NCBI GenBank assembly: GCA_033852075.1
Contig: JAWSVC010000008.1
Location: 1-64,000 of the forward strand
Length of the DNA: 64,000 nucleotides
Reading direction: 5' to 3'
From: QZLE01 sp033852075
GTDB lineage: Bacteria; Pseudomonadota; Gammaproteobacteria; QZLD01
The notes beneath the pieces were generated by a model. The model ran no database searches. It was not told the origin of the DNA and saw only the letters and a list, made by a program, of their open reading frames with translations. Below, piece after piece: positions 16,791 through 26,797 of this stretch. The translations under genes and the position numbers were made by a program. Each line of letters opens with the position of its first letter. Within the stretch, counting starts at the first letter, position 1.

Positions 16791-18791
16791 TTAGCCAAGC
16801 ACTTCTTTAACCGAGTTGACAACATTTTCAACTGTGAATCCAAAGTGTTTAAATAGCTTATCCGCTGGTGCAGATTCACCAAAGCAATCCATGCCCACTG
16901 CCTTCCCTTGCAGTCCAATATATTTACCCCAGCACGCTGTGGTTCCCGCTTCTACAGAAACCCTGGCCGTAACATTTGCTGGAAGTACACTTTCCCGATA
17001 AACCTTATCCTGCTGCTCAAATGCATCCATAGAAGGCATTGAAACAACCCTTACATTAGTACCGTCTTTTTCCAAAGCATCCGCTGCATCCATCGCCAAA
17101 CCGACCTCTGAACCAGAGGCAATAATAATTGCATCTGGATTACCACCTTTTGCCTCACGCAGTACATAACCACCTTTTTCGATATTCGCTAGCTGCTCTG
17201 CATCACGCTGCTGATGAGGAATCTTTTGGCGAGTGAAGATCAGACTTGATGGACCTTCAGCATTTTCAATTGCTGATTTCCACGCCACGGCAGATTCAAC
17301 TGCATCACATGGACGCCATAGAGTCATATTTGGAATCAAACGCAATGAATTTACGTGTTCAACTGGTTGATGCGTTGGGCCATCTTCACCCAGGCCAATT
17401 GAGTCATGAGTGTACACATAGATACAACGCAGTTTCATTAATGCTGACATACGAAGTGCATTACGCGCATAATCGGAAAATACTAAGAATGTACCTGCAT
17501 ATGGAATGAATCCACCATGCAGTACCATGCCATTCATAATTGCCGACATGGCAAATTCACGCACACCGTAACGCATGTAGTTACCCGCTGCATTTTCAGG
17601 TGTGATATCTACACTTCCAGACCACTCAGTGTTATTTGAAGGGGAAAGATCCGCAGAACCGCCTAGCAATTCTGGCAGCAATGGGCCAGCAAATTCAATC
17701 GCCTTTTGTGATGATGCACGACTGGCAAGACTCTCGCCCTTATCTTGGGTTGCTGCAACAAACTCTGTAGCCTTTGCAGTAAAGTCAGCAGGTAACTCAC
17801 CAGCCATTCTGCGTTCAAACTCAGCAGCAAGTTCTGGGTATGCGACCTTATATTCGGCAAACATCTTATCCCAACTCTCTTCCAACTCAACGCCTTCAAC
17901 AGTTGCATCCCATGCATCTTTGATCTCTTGTGGAATTACGAATGATTCATACTCCCAACCTAGCTCTTTTCTGGTTGCTGCAATTTCATCGGCGCCTAAA
18001 GGAGCTCCGTGACAATCATGCGAACCAGCTTTATTAGGTGAACCTTTACCAATAATAGTCTTACAACAAATTAAAGTTGGTTTACCAGTTTCCGCTTGGG
18101 CCTTTTCAACTGCAGCCTTAATCTGCTCCGGATCGTGGCCATCAACCGCTGGAATTACCTGCCAACCGTAAGACTCAAAACGCTTTGGCGTATCATCGGT
18201 AAACCACCCTTCGATCTCACCATCGATAGAGATATTATTATCATCGTAGAAAGCTATCAGTTTACCCAGCTTATGAGTTCCTGCTAATGAGCAAGCCTCG
18301 TGCGAAATACCTTCCATCAAACAGCCATCACCTAGGAATACATAAGTATTATGGTCAACTATCGAAAATTCATTTTTATTAAATTGAGCGGCCAAAACTT
18401 TCTCTGCCAACGCCATACCTACTGCATTAGTAATACCCTGACCTAGTGGACCGGTTGTGGTCTCAACACCAGGCGCATAACCATACTCAGGATGCCCCGG
18501 AGTCTTTGAATCCATTTGACGAAACTGTTTCAGATCTTCAATTGAAAGATCATAACCACTTAGATGAAGCAGAGAATAAATCAACATTGAACCATGACCA
18601 TTTGACAACACAAAGCGATCACGATTAGACCAATTAGGGTTTTTAGGGTTATGAGATAGAAAATCGTTCCACAAAACTTCAGCAATATCAGCCATTCCCA
18701 TCGGCGCTCCAGGGTGACCAGAATTAGCTTTCTGGACCGCATCCATACTTAAGGCTCTGATAGCATTGGCAAGTTCAATTCGAGATGGCAT
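16791..18791 (-). CDS. tkt: transketolase
   Basis: Thiamine-diphosphate enzyme that moves two-carbon units in the pentose phosphate pathway or Calvin cycle. 666 aa, full length. The N-terminal part has SGHPGAPMGMADIAEVLW and the ThDP motif GDGCLMEGISHEA ... DDNNIS; the middle has GLGEDGPTHQPVEH. The ATG is preceded by GGAG. First gene of the tkt-gapA-pgk row; with pgk and gapA this order is found both in autotrophs and in heterotrophs, so it does not by itself show CO2 fixation. Confidence 0.98.
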   Translation of the reverse strand: MPSRIELANAIRALSMDAVQKANSGHPGAPMGMADIAEVLWNDFLSHNPKNPNWSNRDRFVLSNGHGSMLIYSLLHLSGYDLSIEDLKQFRQMDSKTPGHPEYGYAPGVETTTGPLGQGITNAVGMALAEKVLAAQFNKNEFSIVDHNTYVFLGDGCLMEGISHEACSLAGTHKLGKLIAFYDDNNISIDGEIEGWFTDDTPKRFESYGWQVIPAVDGHDPEQIKAAVEKAQAETGKPTLICCKTIIGKGSPNKAGSHDCHGAPLGADEIAATRKELGWEYESFVIPQEIKDAWDATVEGVELEESWDKMFAEYKVAYPELAAEFERRMAGELPADFTAKATEFVAATQDKGESLASRASSQKAIEFAGPLLPELLGGSADLSPSNNTEWSGSVDITPENAAGNYMRYGVREFAMSAIMNGMVLHGGFIPYAGTFLVFSDYARNALRMSALMKLRCIYVYTHDSIGLGEDGPTHQPVEHVNSLRLIPNMTLWRPCDAVESAVAWKSAIENAEGPSSLIFTRQKIPHQQRDAEQLANIEKGGYVLREAKGGNPDAIIIASGSEVGLAMDAADALEKDGTNVRVVSMPSMDAFEQQDKVYRESVLPANVTARVSVEAGTTACWGKYIGLQGKAVGMDCFGESAPADKLFKHFGFTVENVVNSVKEVLG

Positions 18792-19038
18792 ATATAACTC
18801 CGGGCGTTTTTATGATGAAAAGAGAGATTTTTCTGCGCGAATTTTCTCGCAATTTTGCCTTCGGAGCAAGCCGAGATGGAAAAATATCTGAAAAATTAAC
18901 AATCAATCACAAAAAACATGATTTCTTATTCGCCATTTTTCACATATAATTCCGCCTCTTCTCTTATGAAGATACTTGTCAACAAGCTATACTTGGCAAG
19001 CATAATTAATAATCTCATTACCAAGAGGTATTACTATA

Positions 19039-20196
19039 GTGAAAGATTACGTTTTTACATCTGAATCAGTTTCAGAAGGGCATCCGGACAAACTGGCAGA
19101 TCAGATCTCTGACGCCATTCTTGATGCGATAATAACTGAAGATAAGCACGCAAGGGTTGCATGCGAAACGATGGTAAAAACAGGGATGGTTGTCTTAGCA
19201 GGTGAGATCACCACCACAGCAAATATCGATTATGAAGCTGTAGTACGTAGAACCATTAAGCGCGTTGGTTACAACTCCAAAGAGATGGGATTTGATTGGG
19301 AGACCTGCGCGGTTATTAACGCTCTTGGCAAGCAATCACCAGATATTGCCCAAGGCGTTGATAGACAAACTCCTGAGGAGCAAGGAGCAGGCGACCAAGG
19401 ATTGATGTTCGGTTATGCCAGTAATGAGACAGATGTATTAATGCCAGCACCAATCACATATGCCCATCTTTTGGTTAAAAAACAATCTGAGATGCGCAAA
19501 TACGGAGACCTTCACTGGCTTCGCCCTGACGCAAAAAGTCAGGTAACATTCCATTATCAAGACGGCAAACCTTCTTCGGTTGATGCTATCGTTCTTTCCA
19601 CTCAGCACGACCCAGAGATTTCTGAAAAGCAGATTAAAGAAGCAGTTATGGAATCCATCATCAAACCCGTGATTCCAAAAGAGTGGATAACCCCAAACAC
19701 TAAGTTTTTCATCAATCCAACCGGACAATTCATCATTGGCGGTCCTGTAGGTGACTGCGGCCTTACCGGCAGAAAGATTATTGTTGACACCTATGGAGGC
19801 ATGGCTCGTCACGGTGGAGGTGCATTCTCAGGCAAAGACCCATCCAAGGTCGACAGATCTGCAGCATATGCAGGCAGATATGTGGCTAAAAACATTGTTG
19901 CAGCAGAATTGGCTGACAAATGTGAAATTCAAGTATCTTATGCGATAGGCGTTGCAGAACCAACATCAATTACTATTGATACTTTCGGCACAGGCAAAGT
20001 ATCAGATGAAGTGATTACTTCGCTAGTTAGAAAGCACTTTGATCTGCGCCCATATGGAATCTTGAATATGCTAAATTTGCTACGCCCAATATATTTAGAA
20101 ACTGCAGCATATGGCCATTTTGGCAGAACCGATGAAACATTCTCGTGGGAAAACACAGATAAAGCAGAACAGCTAAAAGCTGATGCAGGACTGTAG
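19039..20196 (+). CDS. metK: S-adenosylmethionine synthetase
   Basis: It makes S-adenosylmethionine from ATP and methionine. 385 aa. Motifs: SEGHPDKLADQISDAILD (14-31), GAGDQGLMFGYA (about 117-128) and GGGAFSGKDPSKVDRSAAY. The start is GTG with AGAGG about 10 bases upstream. It is divergent from tkt across a 247-base gap that must contain both promoters. metK, ahcY and metF are arranged as a methyl-cycle operon. Confidence 0.98.
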   Translation: MKDYVFTSESVSEGHPDKLADQISDAILDAIITEDKHARVACETMVKTGMVVLAGEITTTANIDYEAVVRRTIKRVGYNSKEMGFDWETCAVINALGKQSPDIAQGVDRQTPEEQGAGDQGLMFGYASNETDVLMPAPITYAHLLVKKQSEMRKYGDLHWLRPDAKSQVTFHYQDGKPSSVDAIVLSTQHDPEISEKQIKEAVMESIIKPVIPKEWITPNTKFFINPTGQFIIGGPVGDCGLTGRKIIVDTYGGMARHGGGAFSGKDPSKVDRSAAYAGRYVAKNIVAAELADKCEIQVSYAIGVAEPTSITIDTFGTGKVSDEVITSLVRKHFDLRPYGILNMLNLLRPIYLETAAYGHFGRTDETFSWENTDKAEQLKADAGL

Positions 20197-20223
20197 ACAC
20201 AACAACAGCAAAAGGACAAGCGC

Positions 20224-21531
20224 ATGAGCACACAAGTAACAGATAACCAGGACTTTAAGATCGCCGACATAACCTTGGCCGAATGGGGCAGAAAGGAAAT
20301 TGAGATTGCCGAAACCGAAATGCCGGGACTAATGGCAATTCGCGAAGAGTTTGGTGATAGCAAACCTCTGAAAGGTGCCCGTATTGCCGGTTGTTTACAT
20401 ATGACAATCCAAACTGCTGTTTTGATTGAAACACTTATCCACCTTGGAGCAGAGGTACGCTGGTCATCGTGCAATATTTTTTCTACACAGGATCACGCAG
20501 CAGCGGCTATTGCAGCCGATGGCATCCCGGTATTTGCCTGGAAAGGCGAAACCGAAGAGGAGTTTTGGTGGTGTATTGAACAAACCATATTTGGCCCAGA
20601 CAACTGGAAACCAAACATGATCCTAGATGATGGGGGCGATCTAACCCAAGTAATGCACAATGAGTACCCTGAGCTAATGAAAGATGTTCGCGGTATTTCA
20701 GAAGAAACCACAACCGGAGTACATAGACTTTACGAAATGGCCAAAGAGGGCAAGCTTAAGGTTCCTGCGATCAACGTTAATGATTCAGTAACCAAATCTA
20801 AGTTTGATAATCTTTATGGCTGTCGTGAATCACTAGTTGATGGTATCAAACGAGCAACTGACGTAATGATTGCCGGCAAGATCGCTGTTGTTCTTGGCTT
20901 TGGTGATGTTGGTAAAGGTTCAGCGCAATCACTTCGAGGTCTGGGCGCTACCGTACTTATTACCGAAATTGATCCAATCTGTGCTCTACAGGCAGCAATG
21001 GAAGGTTATCGCGTAGTAACTATGGAAGAGGCTTGTGAGCTTGGTGATATCTTCGTCACTGCTACTGGCAACTACCATGTAATTACTCATGAACACATGG
21101 TTAAAATGAAAGACCAGGCCATCATTTGCAATATTGGTCACTTTGACAATGAGATTGATATAGCTTCGATTGAGGGGCTAGAATGGATCAATATCAAACC
21201 ACAGGTAGATCATGTTGTATTCCCAGACGGCAAACGTCTGATTGTACTTGCAGAAGGCAGACTAGTTAATCTAGGCTGTGCTACCGGCCACCCAAGTTTT
21301 GTGATGTCCAATTCATTCACAAACCAAGTACTAGCTCAGCTCGAGCTTTGGGAAAAATATCAGGACTACCATAACGAGGTTTATGTTCTACCGAAGCATC
21401 TGGATGAAAAGGTAGCAAGATTGCATCTAAAACGTATTGGTGCTCAACTAACCGAGCTTACCGAAGAGCAATCTAAGTACTTAGGCATTTCGGTTGAGGG
21501 GCCATATAAGCCAGATCATTATAGGTACTAA
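20224..21531 (+). CDS. ahcY: adenosylhomocysteinase
   Basis: It hydrolyses S-adenosylhomocysteine to adenosine and homocysteine, removing the inhibitor left by methyltransferases. 435 aa. It contains the NAD-binding GFGDVGKGSAQSLRGLGA, the substrate region EETTTGVHRLY and ends PYKPDHYRY, as is usual for AhcY. It starts 28 bases after metK with AAGGA upstream. Confidence 0.98.
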   Translation: MSTQVTDNQDFKIADITLAEWGRKEIEIAETEMPGLMAIREEFGDSKPLKGARIAGCLHMTIQTAVLIETLIHLGAEVRWSSCNIFSTQDHAAAAIAADGIPVFAWKGETEEEFWWCIEQTIFGPDNWKPNMILDDGGDLTQVMHNEYPELMKDVRGISEETTTGVHRLYEMAKEGKLKVPAINVNDSVTKSKFDNLYGCRESLVDGIKRATDVMIAGKIAVVLGFGDVGKGSAQSLRGLGATVLITEIDPICALQAAMEGYRVVTMEEACELGDIFVTATGNYHVITHEHMVKMKDQAIICNIGHFDNEIDIASIEGLEWINIKPQVDHVVFPDGKRLIVLAEGRLVNLGCATGHPSFVMSNSFTNQVLAQLELWEKYQDYHNEVYVLPKHLDEKVARLHLKRIGAQLTELTEEQSKYLGISVEGPYKPDHYRY

Positions 21532-21543
21532 ACTATAATAACT

Positions 21544-21617
21544 GTCATTCCCGCGAAAGCGGGAATCTCGCCATTTTCACTCTGCTTTCTCTAGATCCCC
21601 GCTTTCGCGGGGATGAC
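21544..21617. repeat. inverted pair of REP-like palindromes (BIME-like)
   Basis: ATTCCCGCGAAAGCGGGAAT (21547-21566) and ATCCCCGCTTTCGCGGGGAT (21595-21614) face each other inside GTCAT ... ATGAC, in the 190-base ahcY-metF gap. The whole can fold as one structure. Confidence 0.8.
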
Positions 21618-21721
21618 TTTATCTTTAGAGGATAAAAATATAACGCTCAGTTTTAATCTCAACTAACAACAGTTACAATCTATCCAATTCCCGAAAACAT
21701 ATTTTTACTAAAGGACAAACA

Positions 21722-22585
21722 ATGTCATACAAAACACCTGCTAATGAGAAGGTATTTAGTTTTGAGTTTTTCCCTCCACGCACAGCTGAAGGCACTGAAA
21801 AGCTAAAAAAAGTCCGTGACAGACTAGCTCTATACAATCCACTTTTCTTCTCGGTAACATTTGGCGCAGGCGGCACCACACGTGACGACACCTTTGGAAC
21901 CGTAATTGATATTCAAAAAGAATCAGGAATTGATGCCGCCCCGCATCTTTCCTGCATTGGATCAACTAAAGAAAACATCTCTGAGATCCTTAAACAATAT
22001 ATTGATAATAACATATCCAGAATCGTGGCTTTACGCGGAGATCTTCCGTCTGGAATGCGTGACATCGGAGAATTCCAATACGCCAATGAACTAGTTGAAT
22101 TTATCCGCAAGGAGACAGGAGATCATTTCACTATCGAAGTAGCCTGTTATCCAGAGTTTCACCCCCAAGCAACATCACCTCAGGATGACCTTATCAACTT
22201 TAAACGTAAGGTTGATGCTGGAGCTGACAGTGCGATTACCCAATATTTCTTTAATCCTGATTCATACTTCAACTTTGTAGAAAGCACAGAGAAACTTGGG
22301 GTTAATATTCCAATCATCCCTGGCATTATGCCAATTACCAATTACGTGCAATTAGCACGTTTTTCAGATGCCTGTGGCGCCGAGATACCGCGCTGGATTC
22401 GCAAACGTCTGGAAAGTTATGGTGATGACATGGAATCACTAAAAGCTTTTGGCATTGATGTAGTTACCAGCATGTGCGATAAACTGCTAAACCAAGGTAT
22501 TCCAGGACTACATTTTTACACCATGAATCAAGCTAATACCGTTATATCTATTTGGGAAAACCTGGGGCTAGCACCTCTAGACTAA
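21722..22585 (+). CDS. metF: 5,10-methylenetetrahydrofolate reductase
   Basis: FAD enzyme that reduces 5,10-methylene-THF to 5-methyl-THF, the methyl donor for methionine synthesis. 287 aa. FSFEFFPPRT near the N-terminus carries the catalytic Glu; VTFGAGGTTRDDT, ALRGD and the C-terminal GLHFYTMNQA are family signatures. AAGGA precedes the ATG. It completes the cycle with metK and ahcY; methionine synthase itself is not in the window. Confidence 0.96.
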   Translation: MSYKTPANEKVFSFEFFPPRTAEGTEKLKKVRDRLALYNPLFFSVTFGAGGTTRDDTFGTVIDIQKESGIDAAPHLSCIGSTKENISEILKQYIDNNISRIVALRGDLPSGMRDIGEFQYANELVEFIRKETGDHFTIEVACYPEFHPQATSPQDDLINFKRKVDAGADSAITQYFFNPDSYFNFVESTEKLGVNIPIIPGIMPITNYVQLARFSDACGAEIPRWIRKRLESYGDDMESLKAFGIDVVTSMCDKLLNQGIPGLHFYTMNQANTVISIWENLGLAPLD

Positions 22586-22762
22586 ATCCTAATAAAATAC
22601 CGCCTTAGTTTTGCAGATCATTTCAAGGCTGTATCCAGTAGCATCTGCTTTTTAAGCCCCCTGAGCGGAGTCGAAGGGCAATAAAAAGCTAATTAAGCCA
22701 ATGTGATTTCGACTCCGCTCAATCTACTTGTTTTTACGTAATAACAAGAAGCGGGAGCACCT

Positions 22763-24112
22763 ATGGACGACAATCAATACTGGATGCAACGCGACCTGGA
22801 TGTGCTTTGGCATCCATGCACCCAGATGAAAGATCACGAACAACTGCCAATTATTCCGATCAAGAAAGGCGAGGGGGTCTGGCTACATGACTTTGAAGGC
22901 AACAAATATATAGATGCTATTAGCTCATGGTGGGTCAACATATTTGGCCATTCCAACCCATATATTAATCAAGCCCTTACTCAACAAGCCCAAAATCTTG
23001 AACATGTAATTCTGGCTGGCTTTACTCACCAACCCGCAATTGAACTTGCCGAAAAACTAGTAAAAATAACCCCCAAAGGCCTTGATAAATGTTTTTATGC
23101 CGACAATGGTTCTTCTGCAATAGAAGTTGCTCTAAAGATGAGTTTTCACTATTGGAAAAACATTGGCAATAACAAAAAAAACCGCTTTATCTCTTTAACC
23201 AATAGCTATCACGGCGAAACTATTGGGGCGCTATCGGTTGGAGATGTCGCACTCTACAAAGAAACCTATGAACCACTATTACTAAAAACCATTACCGTTG
23301 AATCACCTGATTGCTTCAACTGCCCTGATGATATGGAATGGGAGGAATACTGCACCGAACAGTTTCAACACATGGAACAAACTCTGGTAAAATACGCCCA
23401 AGAGACCTGTGCGGTTATCGTTGAACCATTGGTGCAATGTGCAGGCAATATGCGCATGCACCACCCCATCTACCTTAAATTACTGCGCGAGGCCTGTGAC
23501 CGTCACGGAGTACATCTGATTGCAGATGAAATCGCTGTCGGTTTTGGGCGCACCGGAACCATGTTTGCCTGCGAACAAGCTGATATAACACCTGACTTTA
23601 TGTGTGTATCTAAAGGACTAACCGCAGGCTATCTACCTTTGGCAATAACCCTAACCACCAATGAAATCTATAATGCCTTTTATGATAAATACGAAACCTT
23701 AAAGGCATTTTTACACTCCCACAGCTATACCGGTAACCCACTAGGCTGCAGTGTTGCCCTGGCCACCTTAGAGCTATTCCAACAAAACGACACCATTAAT
23801 AAAAATAGCGAACTTGCTGCAGCAATGTGCGCCGCCACTGCACACCTTACCGAGCACCCCAATGTTGCCGAGATTCGCCAAACCGGAATGATTCAGGCGA
23901 TTGAATTGGTTAAAGATAAAAAAACCAGAGAATCTTTTGATTGGAAAGAGCGCAGAGGTCTTCGTGTTTTCCAGCACGGACTTAAAAATGAATCTTTATT
24001 ACGCCCACTTGGCAATGTTATATATCTAATGCCGCCGTATGTTATAACCGAAGAACAGATCAAACACCTTGCAGAGGTTATCACCAGTGGAATTGAGATC
24101 GCCATCAAATGA
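22763..24112 (+). CDS. bioA: adenosylmethionine-8-amino-7-oxononanoate aminotransferase
   Basis: PLP enzyme of biotin synthesis that uses S-adenosylmethionine as amino donor to form 7,8-diaminononanoate. 449 aa. It starts DVLWHPCTQMKDHE, has ISSWWVNIFGHSNP, YADNGSSAIEVALKM and the PLP lysine in CVSKGLTAGYLPLA. Its stop overlaps the rsmE start by 4 bases (ATGA). I looked upstream for a BirA operator of the TTGTAAACC dyad type and found none; the gap contains instead a 'cggagtcgaagggc ... ttcgactccgctc' inverted repeat. Confidence 0.97.
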   Translation: MDDNQYWMQRDLDVLWHPCTQMKDHEQLPIIPIKKGEGVWLHDFEGNKYIDAISSWWVNIFGHSNPYINQALTQQAQNLEHVILAGFTHQPAIELAEKLVKITPKGLDKCFYADNGSSAIEVALKMSFHYWKNIGNNKKNRFISLTNSYHGETIGALSVGDVALYKETYEPLLLKTITVESPDCFNCPDDMEWEEYCTEQFQHMEQTLVKYAQETCAVIVEPLVQCAGNMRMHHPIYLKLLREACDRHGVHLIADEIAVGFGRTGTMFACEQADITPDFMCVSKGLTAGYLPLAITLTTNEIYNAFYDKYETLKAFLHSHSYTGNPLGCSVALATLELFQQNDTINKNSELAAAMCAATAHLTEHPNVAEIRQTGMIQAIELVKDKKTRESFDWKERRGLRVFQHGLKNESLLRPLGNVIYLMPPYVITEEQIKHLAEVITSGIEIAIK

Positions 24113-24858
24113 GCAATTTAACCCGCATCTACACCAATGAAAATCTTCAACTGGATCAGGAACTGGAGCTAGATGCCCTTGCCTCCTCCCACCTGCTAAA
24201 AGTTCTTCGCCTAAAGGCTGGTGATCAGATTATCCTGTTCAACGGAAATGGTGGAGAATATCTATCCAACCTATCCAAAGCCACCAAAAAAATTGCCTAT
24301 GTCACCCCTATTGCACACATTCAAAACAATACAACCTCTTCACTTAATATCACATTGTGCCAATCATTAGCCAAAGGTGATCGTGTTGATTTTGCTGTAC
24401 AAAAGTCAACTGAGCTGGGCGTTTCTGCCATTCAGCTTCTTCACACGGAACGCTGTCAATTCGGACTAAAAGGCGAAAGGGAAGAAAAAAAGGTTTCTCA
24501 TTGGCAAAAGATCGCAATCAGCGCCTGCGAACAATCCGGCAGAGATACAGTTCCAACCATCGAAAAGCCTCTTCATCTGGAAGGTTTTTTTGCGAAAATT
24601 GAAGTGGGCTCACTCGTAGTAATTATGGACACCTCATCCAAAGCTCCACATAAACTACCGGAATCGATAACTATCAATCAAAACATCTATGTACTGGTTG
24701 GGCCCGAAGGTGGATTCACACAAGCAGAAGTTGACCTTGCTATCAGCAAAGGTGCCATTGCACTTAATCTAGGTAATAGAATTTTAAGAACCGAAACCGC
24801 TGGCATGACGCTAATCTCTATCCTGCAGCATAAATACGGAGATTTTAGGGGAGTTTAA
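24109..24858 (+). CDS. rsmE: 16S rRNA (uracil-1498-N3)-methyltransferase
   Basis: It methylates U1498 of 16S rRNA using S-adenosylmethionine. 249 aa, SPOUT fold. The N-terminal PUA-like part has SHLLKVLRLKAGDQIILFNGNG; the knot region has VLVGPEGGFTQAEVDLA and LNLGNRILRTETAGMT, the SAM-binding motif. It is translationally coupled to bioA by a 4-base overlap. Confidence 0.96.
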   Translation: MSNLTRIYTNENLQLDQELELDALASSHLLKVLRLKAGDQIILFNGNGGEYLSNLSKATKKIAYVTPIAHIQNNTTSSLNITLCQSLAKGDRVDFAVQKSTELGVSAIQLLHTERCQFGLKGEREEKKVSHWQKIAISACEQSGRDTVPTIEKPLHLEGFFAKIEVGSLVVIMDTSSKAPHKLPESITINQNIYVLVGPEGGFTQAEVDLAISKGAIALNLGNRILRTETAGMTLISILQHKYGDFRGV

Positions 24859-24909
24859 TAAGCAGTTGTCCCAGATCCACATATTAAAAAAATAACACTA
24901 TATTAGGCA

Positions 24910-24996
24910 TATTTCCCCAAGATCCCTGAGCCCTTCGACTACGCTCAGGATAAACCAAGACCGAAGGGCTCAGGGATCTTGATATTGGAAAAATAG
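24910..24996. repeat. long perfect inverted repeat between convergent genes
   Basis: The arms 24919-24937 and 24962-24980 are perfectly complementary over 19 bases (AAGATCCCTGAGCCCTTCG), with a 24-base loop. They are flanked by TATTTCCCC on the left and GATATTGGAAAAATAG on the right, which resemble the terminal repeats of elements A1 and A2. It lies between the rsmE and HDOD gene ends and could terminate transcription from both sides, although no T run follows directly. Confidence 0.75.
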
Positions 24997-25004
24997 ACAT
25001 AAAT

Positions 25005-25841
25005 TTAAGCAGCTTGAATAATCTGCGCCACCATCCCATCAACCTGCTCACTCTCTTTAATCAACATACGCGCTATAGATTCTAAAACTTTCTCCGGCAC
25101 TATATTTATTTGTTTTACATGCGGAATAGTTTTGAACTCTTCGCTAACCCAATTATCACAAAACTCAATCATTTTAATCAGCTTAGGGAATTCACCATTG
25201 TATTCTGCAGCAGAATCACATGACATTACCTCAACTATAGGTCTTGGCAACTGCCATCGTTCTGCAACTTCTGCTCCTACTTGACCTGGAGTAAATCCTA
25301 ATTGCTCACTTTGAATCTCTGCTATGGTTTTACCACTTTCTTCATGCCCCTTAAAAACTGCAGCCATCTCTTTTGGAAATAAATAAGTTGAAATCAATAG
25401 TCCCAAATTATGTAACAATCCGCATAAATATGCCGATTCTGCTGGCGCTTCAAAATCAACATACTTCCCCATTTTGCTTGCACAAAAGGCCATTGACAAT
25501 GCCTTGCGCCAATAACGCTCGACATCAAAACCATCACACTCTGCTGGATTAAAACGTAATCCTATAAGGATTGAAGTGGTTATTACCTGCACCCTATTTA
25601 ACCCCATACGTACCGACGCATCCAGAACACTAAATACTTCTCTTTGCCCTGCAAAGCACGCCTTATTTGCTGCCGATACTATTCTCGCACTAAGACCAGG
25701 ATCTTCAGAAATACAATTTGCTATCATCTCGATATCTAGTTGATCGTCACTCATTACACCCAATAATTTCTGAGCAACAATCGGCATAGGAGGAAGATTG
25801 CCAATAGATTGAATCCTGGCTTCATTATTAGAATTAAGCAC
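25005..25841 (-). CDS. HDOD-domain signalling protein
   Basis: 278 aa. It opens with IGNLPPMPIVAQKLLGVMSDD, the usual start of HDOD domains, and has the helical core PGLSARIVSAANKACF, VRMGLNRVQVITTSILI, LCGLLHNLGLLI and QVGAEVAERWQLPRPIVEVM. HDOD proteins are HD-related but usually lack catalytic residues and act in signalling; no metal-binding HD pair is complete here. It is monocistronic, between a repeat and engB. The partner and signal cannot be read from the sequence. Confidence 0.88.
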   Translation of the reverse strand: MLNSNNEARIQSIGNLPPMPIVAQKLLGVMSDDQLDIEMIANCISEDPGLSARIVSAANKACFAGQREVFSVLDASVRMGLNRVQVITTSILIGLRFNPAECDGFDVERYWRKALSMAFCASKMGKYVDFEAPAESAYLCGLLHNLGLLISTYLFPKEMAAVFKGHEESGKTIAEIQSEQLGFTPGQVGAEVAERWQLPRPIVEVMSCDSAAEYNGEFPKLIKMIEFCDNWVSEEFKTIPHVKQINIVPEKVLESIARMLIKESEQVDGMVAQIIQAA

Positions 25842-26027
25842 AATATTACCCCCGAATAAACAATAATTAACAATATAAACAATTACTTTAATAAATTAAG
25901 TTTAGTTGATTATTATCTCAATGGAATAAACCGTTTCGCATTTTTTAATTTAAAAAAATGAGATGCAAACCGATAACGACCGCATTTACCAGACAGTATA
26001 AATCCAAGATACTTTAGACCTTATTTG

Positions 26028-26633
26028 TCAAAACTGAAACCATTCATCCAGTTTTGCATGAGCTTCGTCTATACCAATTTTTTTTGTTGATGAAAATAAT
26101 TGGATTGAAAACTGATCAAATTGCTTTGATAACTCAGAACGCATTTTTTGTAATGCATTCATACCAGGACCTCTGTTCATCTTATCGCATTTTGTTAACA
26201 GAATATGTGCCTCAAGCCCTCTAGAATTACACCACTGTAACATTTGCAAATCATATTCGGATGGCTTGTGACGAATATCCATCATTATAAAAACCCCTCG
26301 CAGCGACTGACGCATAGTTAGATAATTTGCCAGTTCAGCTTCCCAATGTTTTTTTATCTTTAATGGAACCTTTGCATATCCATATCCGGGTAAGTCAACA
26401 ATAAAACGACTTTCATCTTTCGGATCAATCTGGAACAAATTTATTAGCTGAGTTCTACCTGGTGTTTTACTAGTTCTTGCCAAGCTTGATTGATTGGTTA
26501 TTGCATTAATTGCGCTGGATTTACCAGAATTTGATCTGCCAACAAACGCCACCTCAATGGAAACATCTGGTGGAAGTTGAGAAATCAGATTTGCGCTTTT
26601 TAAAAAAAAGGACTTGTAATATGTGGAATTCAT
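26028..26633 (-). CDS. engB: ribosome biogenesis GTPase EngB (YsxC/YihA)
   Basis: Small GTPase needed for assembly of the large ribosomal subunit. 201 aa. G1 GRSNSGKSS (about 31-39), the conserved TSKTPGRTQLINLF (G2), DLPGYGYA (G3) and LTKCDK (G4) are all present. Length and layout match the family. Confidence 0.96.
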   Translation of the reverse strand: MNSTYYKSFFLKSANLISQLPPDVSIEVAFVGRSNSGKSSAINAITNQSSLARTSKTPGRTQLINLFQIDPKDESRFIVDLPGYGYAKVPLKIKKHWEAELANYLTMRQSLRGVFIMMDIRHKPSEYDLQMLQWCNSRGLEAHILLTKCDKMNRGPGMNALQKMRSELSKQFDQFSIQLFSSTKKIGIDEAHAKLDEWFQF

Positions 26634-26730
26634 GATCTTCTCGGATATTTTCAGTAGCGAAATAATACCGTATTAATCCATACAGCTAAATAGAAATACC
26701 TGTCTTACCGAATATATAGAGAGTATAAAA

Positions 26731-26783
26731 AATAAAAAAAGGCCGCTAAAAGTTGGAGGAGGGAGGGTAGCGGCCTTTTATAA
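26731..26783 (-). terminator. terminator of the phasin gene
   Basis: On the minus strand AAAAGGCCGCTA and its complement TAGCGGCCTTTTTTT form a long GC-rich stem with a T run, starting about 15 bases after the phasin stop. The loop is purine/pyrimidine-rich. Confidence 0.88.
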
Positions 26784-26797
26784 AAAATCTAAGGATA

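Noticed and set aside
18792..19038. SAM riboswitch upstream of metK
   Set aside because: The 247-base gap shows no SAM-I, SAM-II or SAM-IV core; only a weak -10-like sequence is seen.
22586..22762. BirA operator upstream of bioA
   Set aside because: No TTGTAAACC-N15-GGTTTACAA-like dyad; the only dyad is the common 'cttcgactccgctca' repeat.
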